A DNA stretch of 64,000 nucleotides from Pseudomonas sp. ATCC 13867. GTDB taxonomy: Bacteria > Pseudomonadota > Gammaproteobacteria > Pseudomonadales > Pseudomonadaceae. Below the pieces are notes generated by a model. That model was not told the origin of the DNA. It did no database searches and saw nothing but the letters and a program-made list of their open reading frames with translations. This document shows, piece after piece, positions 38,045-47,201 of the stretch. The stretch's first letter is position 1. Each line of letters begins with the position of its first letter. The stretch is taken from NCBI RefSeq assembly GCF_000349845.1, contig NC_020829.1:2177001-2241000 (forward strand), written 5' to 3'. The position numbers and the translations under genes are program-made.

Positions 38045-39133
38045 TCAGATGCGGTCGCGGCTCTGGATGTTCCAGTGCACCGCCGTGGCGGCGAGTTTCT
38101 CCGAGAGTATTTCCACCTGTTCGTACAGGCGCAGCGTCAGCCAGTAGAAGCCTTGCTTCTCGAAGGAGTCGGTGAGGTTGAGCGGGCGCGCGGGCAGGTT
38201 CTCCAGGCCCTGGCAGGCCTGCACCAGTTTGCTGGTGCGGCTGAATTTCAGGGCGTGAGCCGATTGCAGCAGCAGGCGGCCGATCAGTTGCCGGTGATGA
38301 TCCAGGCTCGGCGGCACCGGTTCGATCTCGCCGGCCTGGGCGGCGAACTGGCGCGAGGCGATCAGCGATTCGAGGGTGCCCATCACCGCGCGGTGGATGC
38401 GCTGGATGATTTCCAGGTCGCGCATCGGCATCCCGGTCTCCCGCGCCACCGGTCCCAGGTGGGCGCGCGAGGCCACCAGGCGGTGGTCCAGTTCCTCCAG
38501 TTGGCGGGCGAAATGCTCCGGGGTGAAGTCGTGGTTGGACGACAACTGCCCATACAGGTGCGCGCAGGCCCGCAGGTTGTCCGAGAGCAGGTAGCGCCAG
38601 ACGTAGACCGCCCGCAGCGGGTAGATCTGCGAGAACAGCAGGGACACGGCGACCCCGATCAGGACGTTGGCCGAGCGCCACAGCCCTTCGGTGAAGCCGG
38701 TTTCCCCCGGCCCCGCGACGATGCACAGGGTGATTCCCGCGAGCAGCGCGACGTAGCCGGGGCGGCGGATGGCGAAGAACGCCGAGGCGGCGCCCAGCAC
38801 CGACATCAGCAGGTAGGCCAGGAGCTGGGAGCGGGTCTGGTCGTAGACGGCGATCACGCACAGGCCCAGCGCCGCGCCGACCAGGGTGCCGACCACCCGT
38901 TCGTAGGACTTGCCGCGAATGGTGCCCTGGTGCACCAGCCCGCCCATTACCACCAGCACCGTCACCGAGGCCCAGAGGCCGTGGGGCAGCTTCAGTGCGC
39001 TGGTCAGCAGCATCGAGGCCAGCAGCGCCAGGCCGACCCGGATGCAGTGGATCCAGGCGGCGTAGCGGTAGCGGGTGTAGGGGTTGGCCAGGCGACGGAA
39101 GGGCAGGCTGAGGCTTGAGGGTTGCTTCGCCAA
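38045..39133 (-). CDS. FUSC-family membrane protein (TTG start)
   Basis: A 362-residue protein. An N-terminal block of about six hydrophobic helices (residues 30-180; LPHGLWASVTVLVVMGGLVH, GTLVGAALGLCVIAVYDQ) matches the aromatic-acid exporter/FUSC family, followed by a long hydrophilic helical cytosolic domain. The frame has no ATG near the conserved start. A TTG at 39133 preceded by CAGGAG with a 9-base gap gives LAKQPSSLSLPFRRLANPYT and is taken as the start. Half-size relative to YccS/AaeB transporters. Substrate unknown. Confidence 0.78.
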   Translation of the reverse strand: MAKQPSSLSLPFRRLANPYTRYRYAAWIHCIRVGLALLASMLLTSALKLPHGLWASVTVLVVMGGLVHQGTIRGKSYERVVGTLVGAALGLCVIAVYDQTRSQLLAYLLMSVLGAASAFFAIRRPGYVALLAGITLCIVAGPGETGFTEGLWRSANVLIGVAVSLLFSQIYPLRAVYVWRYLLSDNLRACAHLYGQLSSNHDFTPEHFARQLEELDHRLVASRAHLGPVARETGMPMRDLEIIQRIHRAVMGTLESLIASRQFAAQAGEIEPVPPSLDHHRQLIGRLLLQSAHALKFSRTSKLVQACQGLENLPARPLNLTDSFEKQGFYWLTLRLYEQVEILSEKLAATAVHWNIQSRDRI

Positions 39134-39408
39134 GGGAAGCGGCTCCTGTGCGGGCGGTGGCGATGCAGCAAGGTTAGCCGGTCCCGGCGGTATCGGGGGA
39201 TGGCTGGTCAATGCCCGCACTATTCGTGGCCGACGAAGCCGTAGTCGCGTTGGCCGAACCGCTAGTGCCGCAGCACGTCCTTGTTCAGGGTGGAACGGCG
39301 TGGCGCGGATGGCGACGAACAGAAGTCGTTGCCAGTGTTTTGCCACCAGGCTTTTCGCTAGAATCCGGACCTTTTGCGCGCCTCGTCGTGCGTGCCTAGA
39401 GAGTCCCC

Positions 39409-41472
39409 ATGCTGACTGGCAGTTACGATCCTTCCCTGGTCCTGATATCGCTCTGCGTGGCGATCCTGGCGTCCTACACCGCCCTCGACCTCGCCGGCCG
39501 GATCGCCACCGCCAGGGGCTGGCCGACGCTGTTGTGGATCGGCGGCGGCGGGGTGGCGATGGGGATCGGCGTCTGGTCGATGCACTTCATCGGCATGCTC
39601 GCCTTCAGCCTGCCCATCGCGCTGGGCTATGACCTGACCCTCACGCTGCTGTCGCTGGCCATCGCCGTGCTCAGCTCGGGGTTCGCCCTGGCGCTGGTCA
39701 GCCAGGAGCGCCTGCCGCCGTGGCAACTGGTGCTCGGCGCCCTGGCGATGGGCGCCGGCATCAGTTGCATGCACTACCTGGGGATGTACGCGATGCTCAT
39801 GCAGCCGGGCATCGACTACGACCCGCTGTTGTTCGGCCTGTCGCTGCTGATCGCTGTGCTCGCCTCGGGGGCGGCGCTGTACATCGCCTTCCGTCTGCGC
39901 CGCAACACACCCTACGTGCGCCTGGTGCGAGCCGGCGCCGCGCTGGTGATGGGGGTTGCGATCGTCGGCATGCACTACACCGGCATGGCCGCGGCGCGCT
40001 TCCCCGACGGCAGTTTCTGCGGCGCGGCGCCCAGCGGACTGGGCAATGACTGGATGGCGGTGCTGGTCATCGTCGTCACCCTCGCGGTGATCGGCATCGC
40101 CCTGCTGACCTCGGTGCTCGATGCGCGGCTGGAATCGCGTACCGCGCTGCTCAGCTCGTCGCTGGCGCAGGCCAACCAGGAGCTGACCCAACTGGCCCTG
40201 CACGACAACCTGACGCGTCTGCCCAACCGCGTGCTGCTGGAGGATCGCATCGAGCAGTTGGTCGGCAAGGTGCAGCGCGGCGGTGGGCATTTTGCGCTGA
40301 TGTTCCTCGATCTGGATGGTTTCAAACCGGTCAACGATGCCTTCGGCCATCACGTCGGCGACCTGCTGCTCAAGGACGTCGCCCGCCGTCTGTGCGATAA
40401 CCTGCGCAGCGAAGACACGGTGGCGCGCATCGGCGGCGATGAATTCGTCCTGCTGGTGGAACTGGTCGAACCGGAAGACGCGGTGAGCATCGCCAGCCAG
40501 CAGATCAACCTGCTGGCGCAGCCGTTCCAGGTGGCCGGCCAGGAGCTGCGCATCGCCGCCAGCATCGGCATTGCGCTCTATCCCGGCGATGGCGCCAGCC
40601 AGCAGGAACTGCTGCGCAATGCCGACGCCGCGATGTACCACGCCAAGGGCAATGGCAAGAACGGCTACAGCTTCTTCGAGCAGTCGATGAACACCAATGC
40701 CCGCAACCACCTGCAACTGCTCCACGACCTGCGCACGGCGCTGGCGCGGGGCGAGTTCGTCCTGCATTACCAGCCCAAGTTCGCCGCCAGCGGCGAACCC
40801 GTTGGCGCCGAAGCGCTGCTGCGCTGGCAGCATCCGCAGCGCGGCCTGCTGATGCCCGATACCTTCATCGCCCTGGCCGAGCGCACCGGGCTGATCATCC
40901 CCATCGGCGACTGGGTGCTGGACGAAGCCTGCCGGCAGATGAGCCTGTGGTATGCCCAGGGTTACCGCGACTGGCGCGTGGCGGTGAACCTCTCGGCGTT
41001 GCAGTTCTGCCACGCCGAGCTGGTGGATGCGGTGGCCGGCGCCCTGGGCCGCTATCAGTTGCCAGCCAACTGCCTAACCCTGGAAATCACCGAGACCACG
41101 GCGATGCGCGACGCCGATGCGAGCCTGGCAATCCTCGGCCGCCTGGCGGACATGGGCGTGGACCTGTCCATCGATGATTTCGGCACCGGCTATTCCAGCC
41201 TGCTGTACCTCAAGCGCCTGCCGGCCAACGAGCTGAAGATCGACGGCGGCTTCGTCCGCGACCTGGAGCACGACAGCGACGATGCGGCGATCGTCTCGGC
41301 CATCGTCGCGCTGGGCCAGGCGCTGGAGTTGCGGATCGTCGCCGAGGGGGTGGAAACGCCGCGCCAGCAGGACTTCCTCACCCGCCTGGGGTGCGATTCG
41401 CTGCAGGGCTTCCTGCTCGGCAAGCCGGCGCCCGCCGAACAGTTCCTCGACCACCTCAGCGCGCTGGCGTGA
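39409..41472 (+). CDS. mucR: MHYT-GGDEF-EAL cyclic-di-GMP enzyme, MucR-like
   Basis: A 687-residue membrane enzyme. Seven-helix MHYT sensor at residues 1-235 with the metal-binding motifs WSMHFIGML, SCMHYLGMY and VGMHYTGMA. The GGDEF domain, about 260-420, has an intact RIGGDEFVLL active site. The EAL domain, about 435-680, has GAEALLRW, NLSALQF, EITET and DDFGTGYSS. So both diguanylate cyclase and phosphodiesterase activities look possible. Length and order match P. aeruginosa MucR, which links c-di-GMP to alginate and to nitrate or NO responses. A TAGAAT -10-like hexamer lies at 39359. It overlaps the convergent LysR gene by 17 bases. Confidence 0.88.
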   Translation: MLTGSYDPSLVLISLCVAILASYTALDLAGRIATARGWPTLLWIGGGGVAMGIGVWSMHFIGMLAFSLPIALGYDLTLTLLSLAIAVLSSGFALALVSQERLPPWQLVLGALAMGAGISCMHYLGMYAMLMQPGIDYDPLLFGLSLLIAVLASGAALYIAFRLRRNTPYVRLVRAGAALVMGVAIVGMHYTGMAAARFPDGSFCGAAPSGLGNDWMAVLVIVVTLAVIGIALLTSVLDARLESRTALLSSSLAQANQELTQLALHDNLTRLPNRVLLEDRIEQLVGKVQRGGGHFALMFLDLDGFKPVNDAFGHHVGDLLLKDVARRLCDNLRSEDTVARIGGDEFVLLVELVEPEDAVSIASQQINLLAQPFQVAGQELRIAASIGIALYPGDGASQQELLRNADAAMYHAKGNGKNGYSFFEQSMNTNARNHLQLLHDLRTALARGEFVLHYQPKFAASGEPVGAEALLRWQHPQRGLLMPDTFIALAERTGLIIPIGDWVLDEACRQMSLWYAQGYRDWRVAVNLSALQFCHAELVDAVAGALGRYQLPANCLTLEITETTAMRDADASLAILGRLADMGVDLSIDDFGTGYSSLLYLKRLPANELKIDGGFVRDLEHDSDDAAIVSAIVALGQALELRIVAEGVETPRQQDFLTRLGCDSLQGFLLGKPAPAEQFLDHLSALA

Positions 41473-42322
41473 CCTCGGCGAGCTGTGCGCACAGGCTGCG
41501 CAGTTGCTCGTACAGGCTGCGCCCCGCGCTGCCCAGTTCGGGGCGGGCGTAGAGCGCCAGTTCCAGCCCGTCGATCGGCGCGAAGCCCTGTATGGCATCG
41601 AGCCGCCGGTGTCCGGCGTGACGGCCGCGCAACGGCAACAGGCTGACGCCCATCCCGGCCGCCACCGCCGCCGACAGGCTGGCCAGGCTGCCGCTGCTGT
41701 AGCTGATGCGCCAGCGCCGCCCGCTGGCTTCCAGGGCGTGGATCATCTCCTGGCGGTACAGCGCGCCGAGCGGGAATACCACCAGCGGCAGGGGATCGCG
41801 GGCGGCGGCGGGGTTGTCGGCGCTGTCCAGCCAGGCCAGCGGCTCCGGCCAATGCGCCAGGCAGTCGCTGTCGGCGCCCCATTGCTTGACCAGCGCCAGG
41901 TCCAGCTCGCCGCTGCGGTACTGGCGCAGCAACTCCTGGCTGAGGCCGCTGGAGACTTCCAGGCGCAGGCGCGGACGCTCCGCGCTGAAGGCCGCCAGCA
42001 GCGGCATCATGCGCTCGCCGGCGAAGTCCTCGGGCATCCCCAGGCGCAACACGCCTTCGCTGTGCTCGCTGCTCAGCGCCTCGCGCGCCTCGCCGCCCAG
42101 CTGGAGGATGCGCCGGGCGTAGCCGAGCAGGCGCTCACCCTGTTCGGTGGGCAGCACCTGGCGCTGGCTGCGGTCCAGCAGGCGGCAGTCCAGGCTCTGT
42201 TCCAGCCGCAGGATCTGCTGGCTGACGGTGGATTGAGTCAGGTGCAGCAGTTCGGCGGCACGGGTGAAGTTGCCGGCATCCACCACCATCACGAAGCTGC
42301 GCAGCAGATTGGGATCTAGCAT
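41456..42322 (-). CDS. LysR-family transcriptional regulator
   Basis: A 288-residue regulator. HTH: LLRSFVMVVDAGNFTRAAEL, TQSTVSQQILRLEQSLDCRL, RSQRQVLPTEQG. Effector domain from residue 90. The start is the ATG at 42322; an upstream GTG at 42334 would add four residues. It diverges from the ankyrin/deaminase/MFS cluster and may control it. Its 3' end overlaps the convergent mucR-like gene. Confidence 0.9.
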   Translation of the reverse strand: MLDPNLLRSFVMVVDAGNFTRAAELLHLTQSTVSQQILRLEQSLDCRLLDRSQRQVLPTEQGERLLGYARRILQLGGEAREALSSEHSEGVLRLGMPEDFAGERMMPLLAAFSAERPRLRLEVSSGLSQELLRQYRSGELDLALVKQWGADSDCLAHWPEPLAWLDSADNPAAARDPLPLVVFPLGALYRQEMIHALEASGRRWRISYSSGSLASLSAAVAAGMGVSLLPLRGRHAGHRRLDAIQGFAPIDGLELALYARPELGSAGRSLYEQLRSLCAQLAEVTPAR

Positions 42323-42500
42323 TCTTTTTCCCACTGAAAGTCATGATTCTATTTAATTTCAACATAGAACCTCCCTTCGTCATACTGTCGACATTCTTTT
42401 CGGGGCTGTTGCCGCTTCGTCGTGCCTGCCGGTGGCTGTATTCCGCACGGCGAGCATCCCAGCAGCCTCTGGGCACGACAGCCGACAAGGGGGAGCGCCA

Positions 42501-43139
42501 ATGGACATGCCAACCACCATCCAGACCGAAGACGTGCACAGCCGCGCGGCAGCGGAGGCCCTGCTGGGCGCCGCCAGCGCGGGCCGCGAGGAAGACGTGG
42601 CCACGCTGCTCAAGCGTGGCGTGCCGGTCGACGTTAGCGACAGCCAGGGCAACACGCCGCTGCTCCTGGCCACCGCCCATGACCGCCTCGGCGTCGCTCG
42701 CCTGCTGGTCGCCGCCGGTGCCGACGTCAATCGGCAGAATCGTATCCACGACAGCGCCTACCTGCTGGCCGGCGCCTCGGGACGCCTGGAAATCCTCAGG
42801 CTGACCCTGGCCAACGGCGCCGACCTGCGCAGCACCAACCGCTATGGCGGCACCGCGCTGATCCCGGCCTGCGAGCGCGGCCATGTGGAGGTAGTGGAGA
42901 CGCTGCTCAAGGCGGGCGTTGATCCGGACCACGTCAACAGGCTCGGCTGGACCGGACTGCTCGAAGCCATCCTGCTCAGCGACGGCGGCCCGCGCCACCA
43001 GGCCATCGTGCAACGACTGATCAACGCCGGGGCGAACCTGAATCTGGCCGACAACGACGGCATCACGCCGCTGCAATACGCCTACCAGCGCAACCAGACC
43101 GCCATCGCCAGGATGCTGGAAGCCGCCGGCGCGCACTGA
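42501..43139 (+). CDS. Ankyrin-repeat protein
   Basis: A 212-residue protein with about five ankyrin repeats from residue 17 on, for example GNTPLLLATAHDRLGVARLL, VAAGADVNRQN, GRLEILRLTLANGADL, ACERGHVEVVETLLKAGVDP and DGITPLQYAYQRNQTAIARM. No signal peptide, so cytosolic. Ankyrin arrays bind other proteins. GGGGAG before 42501 supports this start over the one at 42432. It leads a same-strand cluster with a nucleoside deaminase 30 bases downstream and an MFS transporter. Its partner is unknown; the deaminase is a candidate by position only. Confidence 0.85.
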   Translation: MDMPTTIQTEDVHSRAAAEALLGAASAGREEDVATLLKRGVPVDVSDSQGNTPLLLATAHDRLGVARLLVAAGADVNRQNRIHDSAYLLAGASGRLEILRLTLANGADLRSTNRYGGTALIPACERGHVEVVETLLKAGVDPDHVNRLGWTGLLEAILLSDGGPRHQAIVQRLINAGANLNLADNDGITPLQYAYQRNQTAIARMLEAAGAH

Positions 43140-43169
43140 GTCCATGCCGAATCCTTGAAGAGAACTGCC

Positions 43170-43625
43170 ATGCAACACGACGACTTCATGCGCGAGGCCT
43201 GCAAACTGGCCAGCGACAATATCGAGGCCGGCGGCCGTCCCTTCGGCGCCGTGCTGGTCAAGCACGGGCAGGTGATCGCCCGCGCCGCCAACTCCATTCA
43301 CCTGGACCACGACCCGACCGGCCACGCCGAGCTGCTGACCATCCGCCGCGCGTCCGCCGTGCTCGGCACGCCGCGCCTGGAAGGCTGCGTGATCTACGCC
43401 AGCGGCCACCCGTGCCCGATGTGCCTGGCGGCCATGCACCTGTGTGGCGTCGAGGCGGCGTACTTCGCCTATTCGAATGACGAAGGCGAGCCATTCGGCC
43501 TGTCCACCGCCGGGGTCTACCAGCAGATGACCCTGCCGCCGCAGCAGCAGGCGCTGCCGCTACGACCCCTGCGGCCGGTCGGGGAAGAGGGACTCTACGC
43601 GCGCTGGCAGGCGCGCCGCGCATGA
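43170..43625 (+). CDS. Nucleoside/nucleobase deaminase (guanine deaminase-like)
   Basis: A 151-residue zinc deaminase of the CDA fold. His and catalytic Glu in TGHAELLTIRRA and the two zinc cysteines in GHPCPMCLAAMHLCGV are intact. GGRPFGAVLVKHGQVIARAAN is typical of the GuaD/TadA-like branch. It deaminates a purine or pyrimidine base or nucleoside; guanine deaminase-like is the closest feel but not certain. It overlaps the following MFS gene by 4 bases, coupling uptake or export with deamination. Confidence 0.88.
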   Translation: MQHDDFMREACKLASDNIEAGGRPFGAVLVKHGQVIARAANSIHLDHDPTGHAELLTIRRASAVLGTPRLEGCVIYASGHPCPMCLAAMHLCGVEAAYFAYSNDEGEPFGLSTAGVYQQMTLPPQQQALPLRPLRPVGEEGLYARWQARRA

Positions 43626-44827
43626 GCCGCAGCATCGCCATGCCGGCGGACGATGCGGCCCGTACCGGCTGGATCGGTCTCCTGGTTATCGTCGCGCTGG
43701 GTATCAACTTGCGACCGATCCTCACCTCCATCGGCCCTTTGCTCACCGATATTCGCGACGCCACCGGCCTGGGCTTCCAGGGCGCCTCGATGCTCACGGT
43801 GCTGCCGGTACTGTGCATGGGCCTGTTCGCCCTGGCCTTGCCTTGGGTCGGCCCGCGCCTGGGCGAAAGCCGTGGCGTGGTCGCCGGCCTGCTGGCCATC
43901 GGCGCCGCCTGCTTCTGGCGCCTGCTGCTGGACAGCGGGTTCGCCCTGATCGCCAGCGCCGTGCTGGCCGGTACCGGCGTAGCGATCATCCAGGCGTTCG
44001 TGCCGGGAGTGATCAAGCGCTGGTTCCCGCACAAGGTGCCGTCGGCGATGGGGCTGTATTCGGCCTCGCTGATGGCCGGCGGCGGCAGCGCCGCGGTGCT
44101 GGCGCCGGTGGTGTCGGAGCATTTCCATCGCTGGCAGGACGGCCTCGGCGCCTGGTTGCTGCTGGCGGTGCTCGGGTTGCTGTTGTGGGCGGTCGCGCGC
44201 CCGCGCGAAACGCCGGTGGCCACGCCGCCGCGGCAGGCGGTGCAGCATTACTTCGGCAGCCGTCGCGCCTGGTTGCTGGCGTTGTATTTCGGGGTGATCA
44301 ATGGCGGCTACACCAGCATGGTGGCCTGGTTGCCGGTGTATTACCGCCAGTTGGGCTGGAGCGCCCAGGCCAGCGGCGGGCTGATCGGCCTGATGACCAT
44401 CTTCCAGGTGATCGCCGCACTGACCATCCCGGTGCTGAGCCGTGGTTCGCAGGATCGGCGCGGCTGGCTGAGCCTGTGCCTGCTGGTCCAGCTCGCCGGC
44501 TTCGCCGGGCTGATCGCATCGCCCCTGCATCTCTCCGGCCTCTGGGTGGCGCTGATCGGCTACGGCCTGGGCTCGTGCTTCGCCCTGAGCCTGACGCTGA
44601 CCCTCGACCATCTGCCCGATCCGGGGGCGGCGGGGCGGCTGGCGGCCTTCGTGCAGGGCATCGGCTTCATCGTCACCGGGATCATTCCCTACGTGACCGG
44701 CGCGCTGCGCGACAGCACCGGCAGCTTCCAGGCCTCCTGGATACTGCTGGCGGTGTCGGTGGTGGCGATGCTGGGGGTAACGCTGCGCTTCTCGCCCAAG
44801 GGCTATGCGCGGGCGATGGGCCAGTAA
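43622..44827 (+). CDS. MFS transporter, CynX/NimT family
   Basis: A 401-residue twelve-helix transporter. LGINLRPILTSIGPLLTDIR at the first helix and PGVIKRWFPHKVPSAMGLYS are CynX/NimT hallmarks, shared with the protein at 6602-7891, so this window carries two paralogues. It is coupled to the deaminase gene, which suggests a nucleobase-related substrate, by context only. Confidence 0.88.
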   Translation: MSRSIAMPADDAARTGWIGLLVIVALGINLRPILTSIGPLLTDIRDATGLGFQGASMLTVLPVLCMGLFALALPWVGPRLGESRGVVAGLLAIGAACFWRLLLDSGFALIASAVLAGTGVAIIQAFVPGVIKRWFPHKVPSAMGLYSASLMAGGGSAAVLAPVVSEHFHRWQDGLGAWLLLAVLGLLLWAVARPRETPVATPPRQAVQHYFGSRRAWLLALYFGVINGGYTSMVAWLPVYYRQLGWSAQASGGLIGLMTIFQVIAALTIPVLSRGSQDRRGWLSLCLLVQLAGFAGLIASPLHLSGLWVALIGYGLGSCFALSLTLTLDHLPDPGAAGRLAAFVQGIGFIVTGIIPYVTGALRDSTGSFQASWILLAVSVVAMLGVTLRFSPKGYARAMGQ

Positions 44828-44864
44828 GCGACCGGGTAATTTCCACGGCGCCCGCCGGGCGCCA

Positions 44865-45013
44865 TTCGCGGACCTTGTCCGCGAAGGTCAGCCATTGCAC
44901 CCATGCTGCAGGCTGAACACCTGTAGGAGCGAGGGGGCGCCTAGCCCTTGCTCGCGAACCGCCCAACACCGATGCGCTCGGGCAGTCCTGTCCGCGAGCA
45001 AGCCCGCTCCTAC
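44865..45013. repeat. Composite REP cluster
   Basis: TTCGCGGAC-CTT-GTCCGCGAA hairpin (44865-44885), a long-loop REP (GTAGGAGCGAGGGGGCGCCT, ending GCTCGCGAAC) at 44922-44958, and an inverted REP ending CGCTCCTAC at 45013. The part 44874-44975 parallels 6449-6538. It lies between the MFS stop and the 55-residue membrane protein gene. Confidence 0.85.
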
Positions 45014-45047
45014 GAAAAGCAGGAGCTCGGAGCAGGGCAGCTCCTCG

Positions 45048-45215
45048 CTACACCGAGGTGGCCAGGTAGATCCGGTAGGTGATGATCGACAGCATGCTCA
45101 ACACGCCGATCCACATCAGCAGGACGCCTGTGCCCCGTTCGCGGATGGTGTAGCCGATCCCCAGCATGAACATGCCGAAAACGATGATGGCGAGGGTGAC
45201 GAGGATGGAGTCCAT
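45048..45215 (-). CDS. 55-residue two-helix membrane protein
   Basis: MDSILVTLAIIVFGMFMLGI then GYTIRERGTG, a second helix VLLMWIGVLSMLSIITYRIY and LATSV. Two hydrophobic helices joined by a short charged turn (RERG). AAGGA lies about 8 bases before the ATG. Codon use is normal for the genome. Function unknown; small hairpin membrane proteins of this type often modulate larger membrane partners. No operon partner on the same strand is adjacent, as the next minus-strand gene upstream is at 45344. Confidence 0.75.
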   Translation of the reverse strand: MDSILVTLAIIVFGMFMLGIGYTIRERGTGVLLMWIGVLSMLSIITYRIYLATSV

Positions 45216-45343
45216 GAAATGTCCTTGTCGCAGTGTTCCGATAGATGAAGTTTAGGCCAGCGGCGCCTCAAATTCGCGTGATCCACGGCAGCCGGGCGGG
45301 CGGATGATAGCCGCTTGGTCGCGGTTGCCCAAGCCGCTGTCGC

Positions 45344-45553
45344 TCATGCCTGATCTTCCGGTCGACGGATCAGCCGGTGGGCCTTGAGTGTCAGGTACAG
45401 GCCACAGGAACGCTGTTCGAGATACCCCAGGTGGACGAGCAGGTCGCTCAGGCGAGGATGAATCGCCGTGCCGTGTTGCACGTCGGTGAGGAGTTTGCGC
45501 AGCTCGCTGTCCGAATAGCTGGGGAAGGGGGGATTCCTTCGTTCTGTGCTCAT
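45344..45553 (-). CDS. Small hypothetical protein, possible winged-helix fold
   Basis: A 69-residue protein from the ATG at 45553 (MSTERRNPPFPSYSDSELRK). The segment LRKLLTDVQHGTAIHPRLSD LLVHLGYLEQ, continuing to a basic end, looks helix-rich with a possible winged-helix turn, but there is no family I can name. AGGGA lies 11 bases upstream. The longer frame to 45652 is less likely. A regulatory or toxin-antitoxin role is possible but unsupported. Confidence 0.55.
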   Translation of the reverse strand: MSTERRNPPFPSYSDSELRKLLTDVQHGTAIHPRLSDLLVHLGYLEQRSCGLYLTLKAHRLIRRPEDQA

Positions 45554-45710
45554 GGTGATCTTTTCCCTGTTGCGGTTTCTATCAGTCTGCGTCCAAGGAC
45601 TGTTCGGCGTATTTGCATTGCCATCGGAAAATACCGATCGATAGATCAGCATCCGACAGATTTCAGAACCCCGGCATGTTCCGTTCGTGGGAGCCGCGCG
45701 GGACGCTCAT

Positions 45711-45748
45711 AAAAAAGCCCCACGGCCAGGAGCGCAGACCGCGGGGCT
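45711..45748 (-). terminator. Rho-independent terminator of mexEF-oprN
   Basis: On the minus strand AGCCCCGCGG pairs with CCGTGGGGCT (one mismatch) and is followed by TTTTTT, 38 bases after the oprN stop. Confidence 0.88.
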
Positions 45749-45785
45749 GGAAAGGTCGAGGTCGTCTCGACCGGGGGAGGATCGA

Positions 45786-47201
45786 TCAGGCCGACGGCTG
45801 CCAGCCGCCGCCGAGGGCCTTGTAGATGGCGACGATGCCGCGATAGACATCCACTTCCGCCAGGGCCTGGGCGTCCTCGGCGGCCAGCTGTTCGCGCTCG
45901 GCGTCCAGCAGGTTGAGGAAGTCCACGGTGCCCTCGCGGTATTGCAGACCGGCCTGTTGCGCTGCGTTGCGGCTGGCTTCGGACTGGCGCACCAGCGAGA
46001 CCAGGCGCTGCTGGCGCTTGCCGTAGTCGCTGAAGGCGTTCGACGACTCTTCCAGGGCCAGCAGGACCTGCTGCTCGTAGGTCGCCAGGGCGCCGTCGGC
46101 GTCGGCCTTGGCGGCGCGCAGGCGGGCCCGCACGCTGCCCAGGTCGAAGGCCGCCCAGGTGATGCTCGGGGCCACGCCCCAGGCGCTGGCGGCGGACGAG
46201 CCGATCTGCGAGCCACGCCCGGCGGTGTAGCCGAGGAAGCCACCGAGGCTGACTTTCGGGAACAGGTCGGCGGTGGCCACGCCCACGTCCGCGGTGGCGG
46301 CCGCCAGGCGGCGTTCGGCGGAAGCGACGTCCGGCCGGCGGCGCAGCAGCTCGCCCGGATCGCCGATGGGCAGGGCCTTGGCGATGGCCGGCAGCTTCTT
46401 CGGCGACAGGTCCACGGAGAGCGTGTCCGGGCGCTGGCCAAGGAGGGTGGCGATGCGGTTGCGCTGGCGCACTTCCTCGGCCTGCAGTTGCGGCACGCTG
46501 GCTTCAGTGGCGGCCAGGCGCGCTTCGGCGCGCTGTACGTCCAGCTCGCTGCCGACACCGGCGTCGCGCAGCTGGATGGTCAGGTTGCGGGACTCGCGCT
46601 GATTCTCCAGGTTGCTCCTGGCGATGCTCTCGCGCAGTTGCGCGCCACGCAGTTGCCCATAGGCATCGGCCAGCTCGGCGATCAGGCTGACCTGCAACTG
46701 CTGCAGGTCGGCCATCGTCGCTTCGCTCAGCGCGTCGCTGGATTCCAGCTGGCGCCGCACGCGGCCGAACAGGTCGACTTCCCAGATCATGTCCAGGCCC
46801 AGGTCGTAGCGCTCCTGGTTGACCCGGTCTTCGGTCTGGCCGGGCACCTGGCCCTTGCCGACCTGGCCTTCGGCGCGGCTGGTGACCGTGGGGAAACGGT
46901 CATTGGCGACGTCGTCGCGGATCGCCCGCGACGCCAGCACGCGGGCATAGGCCACGCGCAGCTCGCGGTTTTCCTTGAGGGCCTGGTCGACCAGCTGGGT
47001 CAGCACCGGGTCGTCGAACTGCTTCCACCAGGCGTCTTCGAAGCGGGTGCGGTCATAGCCTTGCGCGGTGCCGTCGGTAGCGACCTTGGCCGGCTCGGTG
47101 GCGGGTTTCTGGTAGTCGGGGCCGACCATGCATGCGCTGAGGGCCAGCGCAAGCAGGGAGGGGACGAACAGTTTCACGGCACTCATGTTGATGACGCTCA
47201 T
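45786..47201 (-). CDS. oprN: Outer-membrane efflux channel, OprN type
   Basis: A 471-residue NodT-family outer-membrane lipoprotein. The signal peptide ends in the lipobox LALSAC (Cys24) followed by MVGPDYQKP. The two OEP repeats contain [16 protein letters not shown] and long coiled-coil stretches. Its ATG at 47201 overlaps the mexF stop (ATGA), fixing the start and showing coupling. It is the exit channel of MexEF. A strong terminator follows. Confidence 0.93.
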   Translation of the reverse strand: MSVINMSAVKLFVPSLLALALSACMVGPDYQKPATEPAKVATDGTAQGYDRTRFEDAWWKQFDDPVLTQLVDQALKENRELRVAYARVLASRAIRDDVANDRFPTVTSRAEGQVGKGQVPGQTEDRVNQERYDLGLDMIWEVDLFGRVRRQLESSDALSEATMADLQQLQVSLIAELADAYGQLRGAQLRESIARSNLENQRESRNLTIQLRDAGVGSELDVQRAEARLAATEASVPQLQAEEVRQRNRIATLLGQRPDTLSVDLSPKKLPAIAKALPIGDPGELLRRRPDVASAERRLAAATADVGVATADLFPKVSLGGFLGYTAGRGSQIGSSAASAWGVAPSITWAAFDLGSVRARLRAAKADADGALATYEQQVLLALEESSNAFSDYGKRQQRLVSLVRQSEASRNAAQQAGLQYREGTVDFLNLLDAEREQLAAEDAQALAEVDVYRGIVAIYKALGGGWQPSA

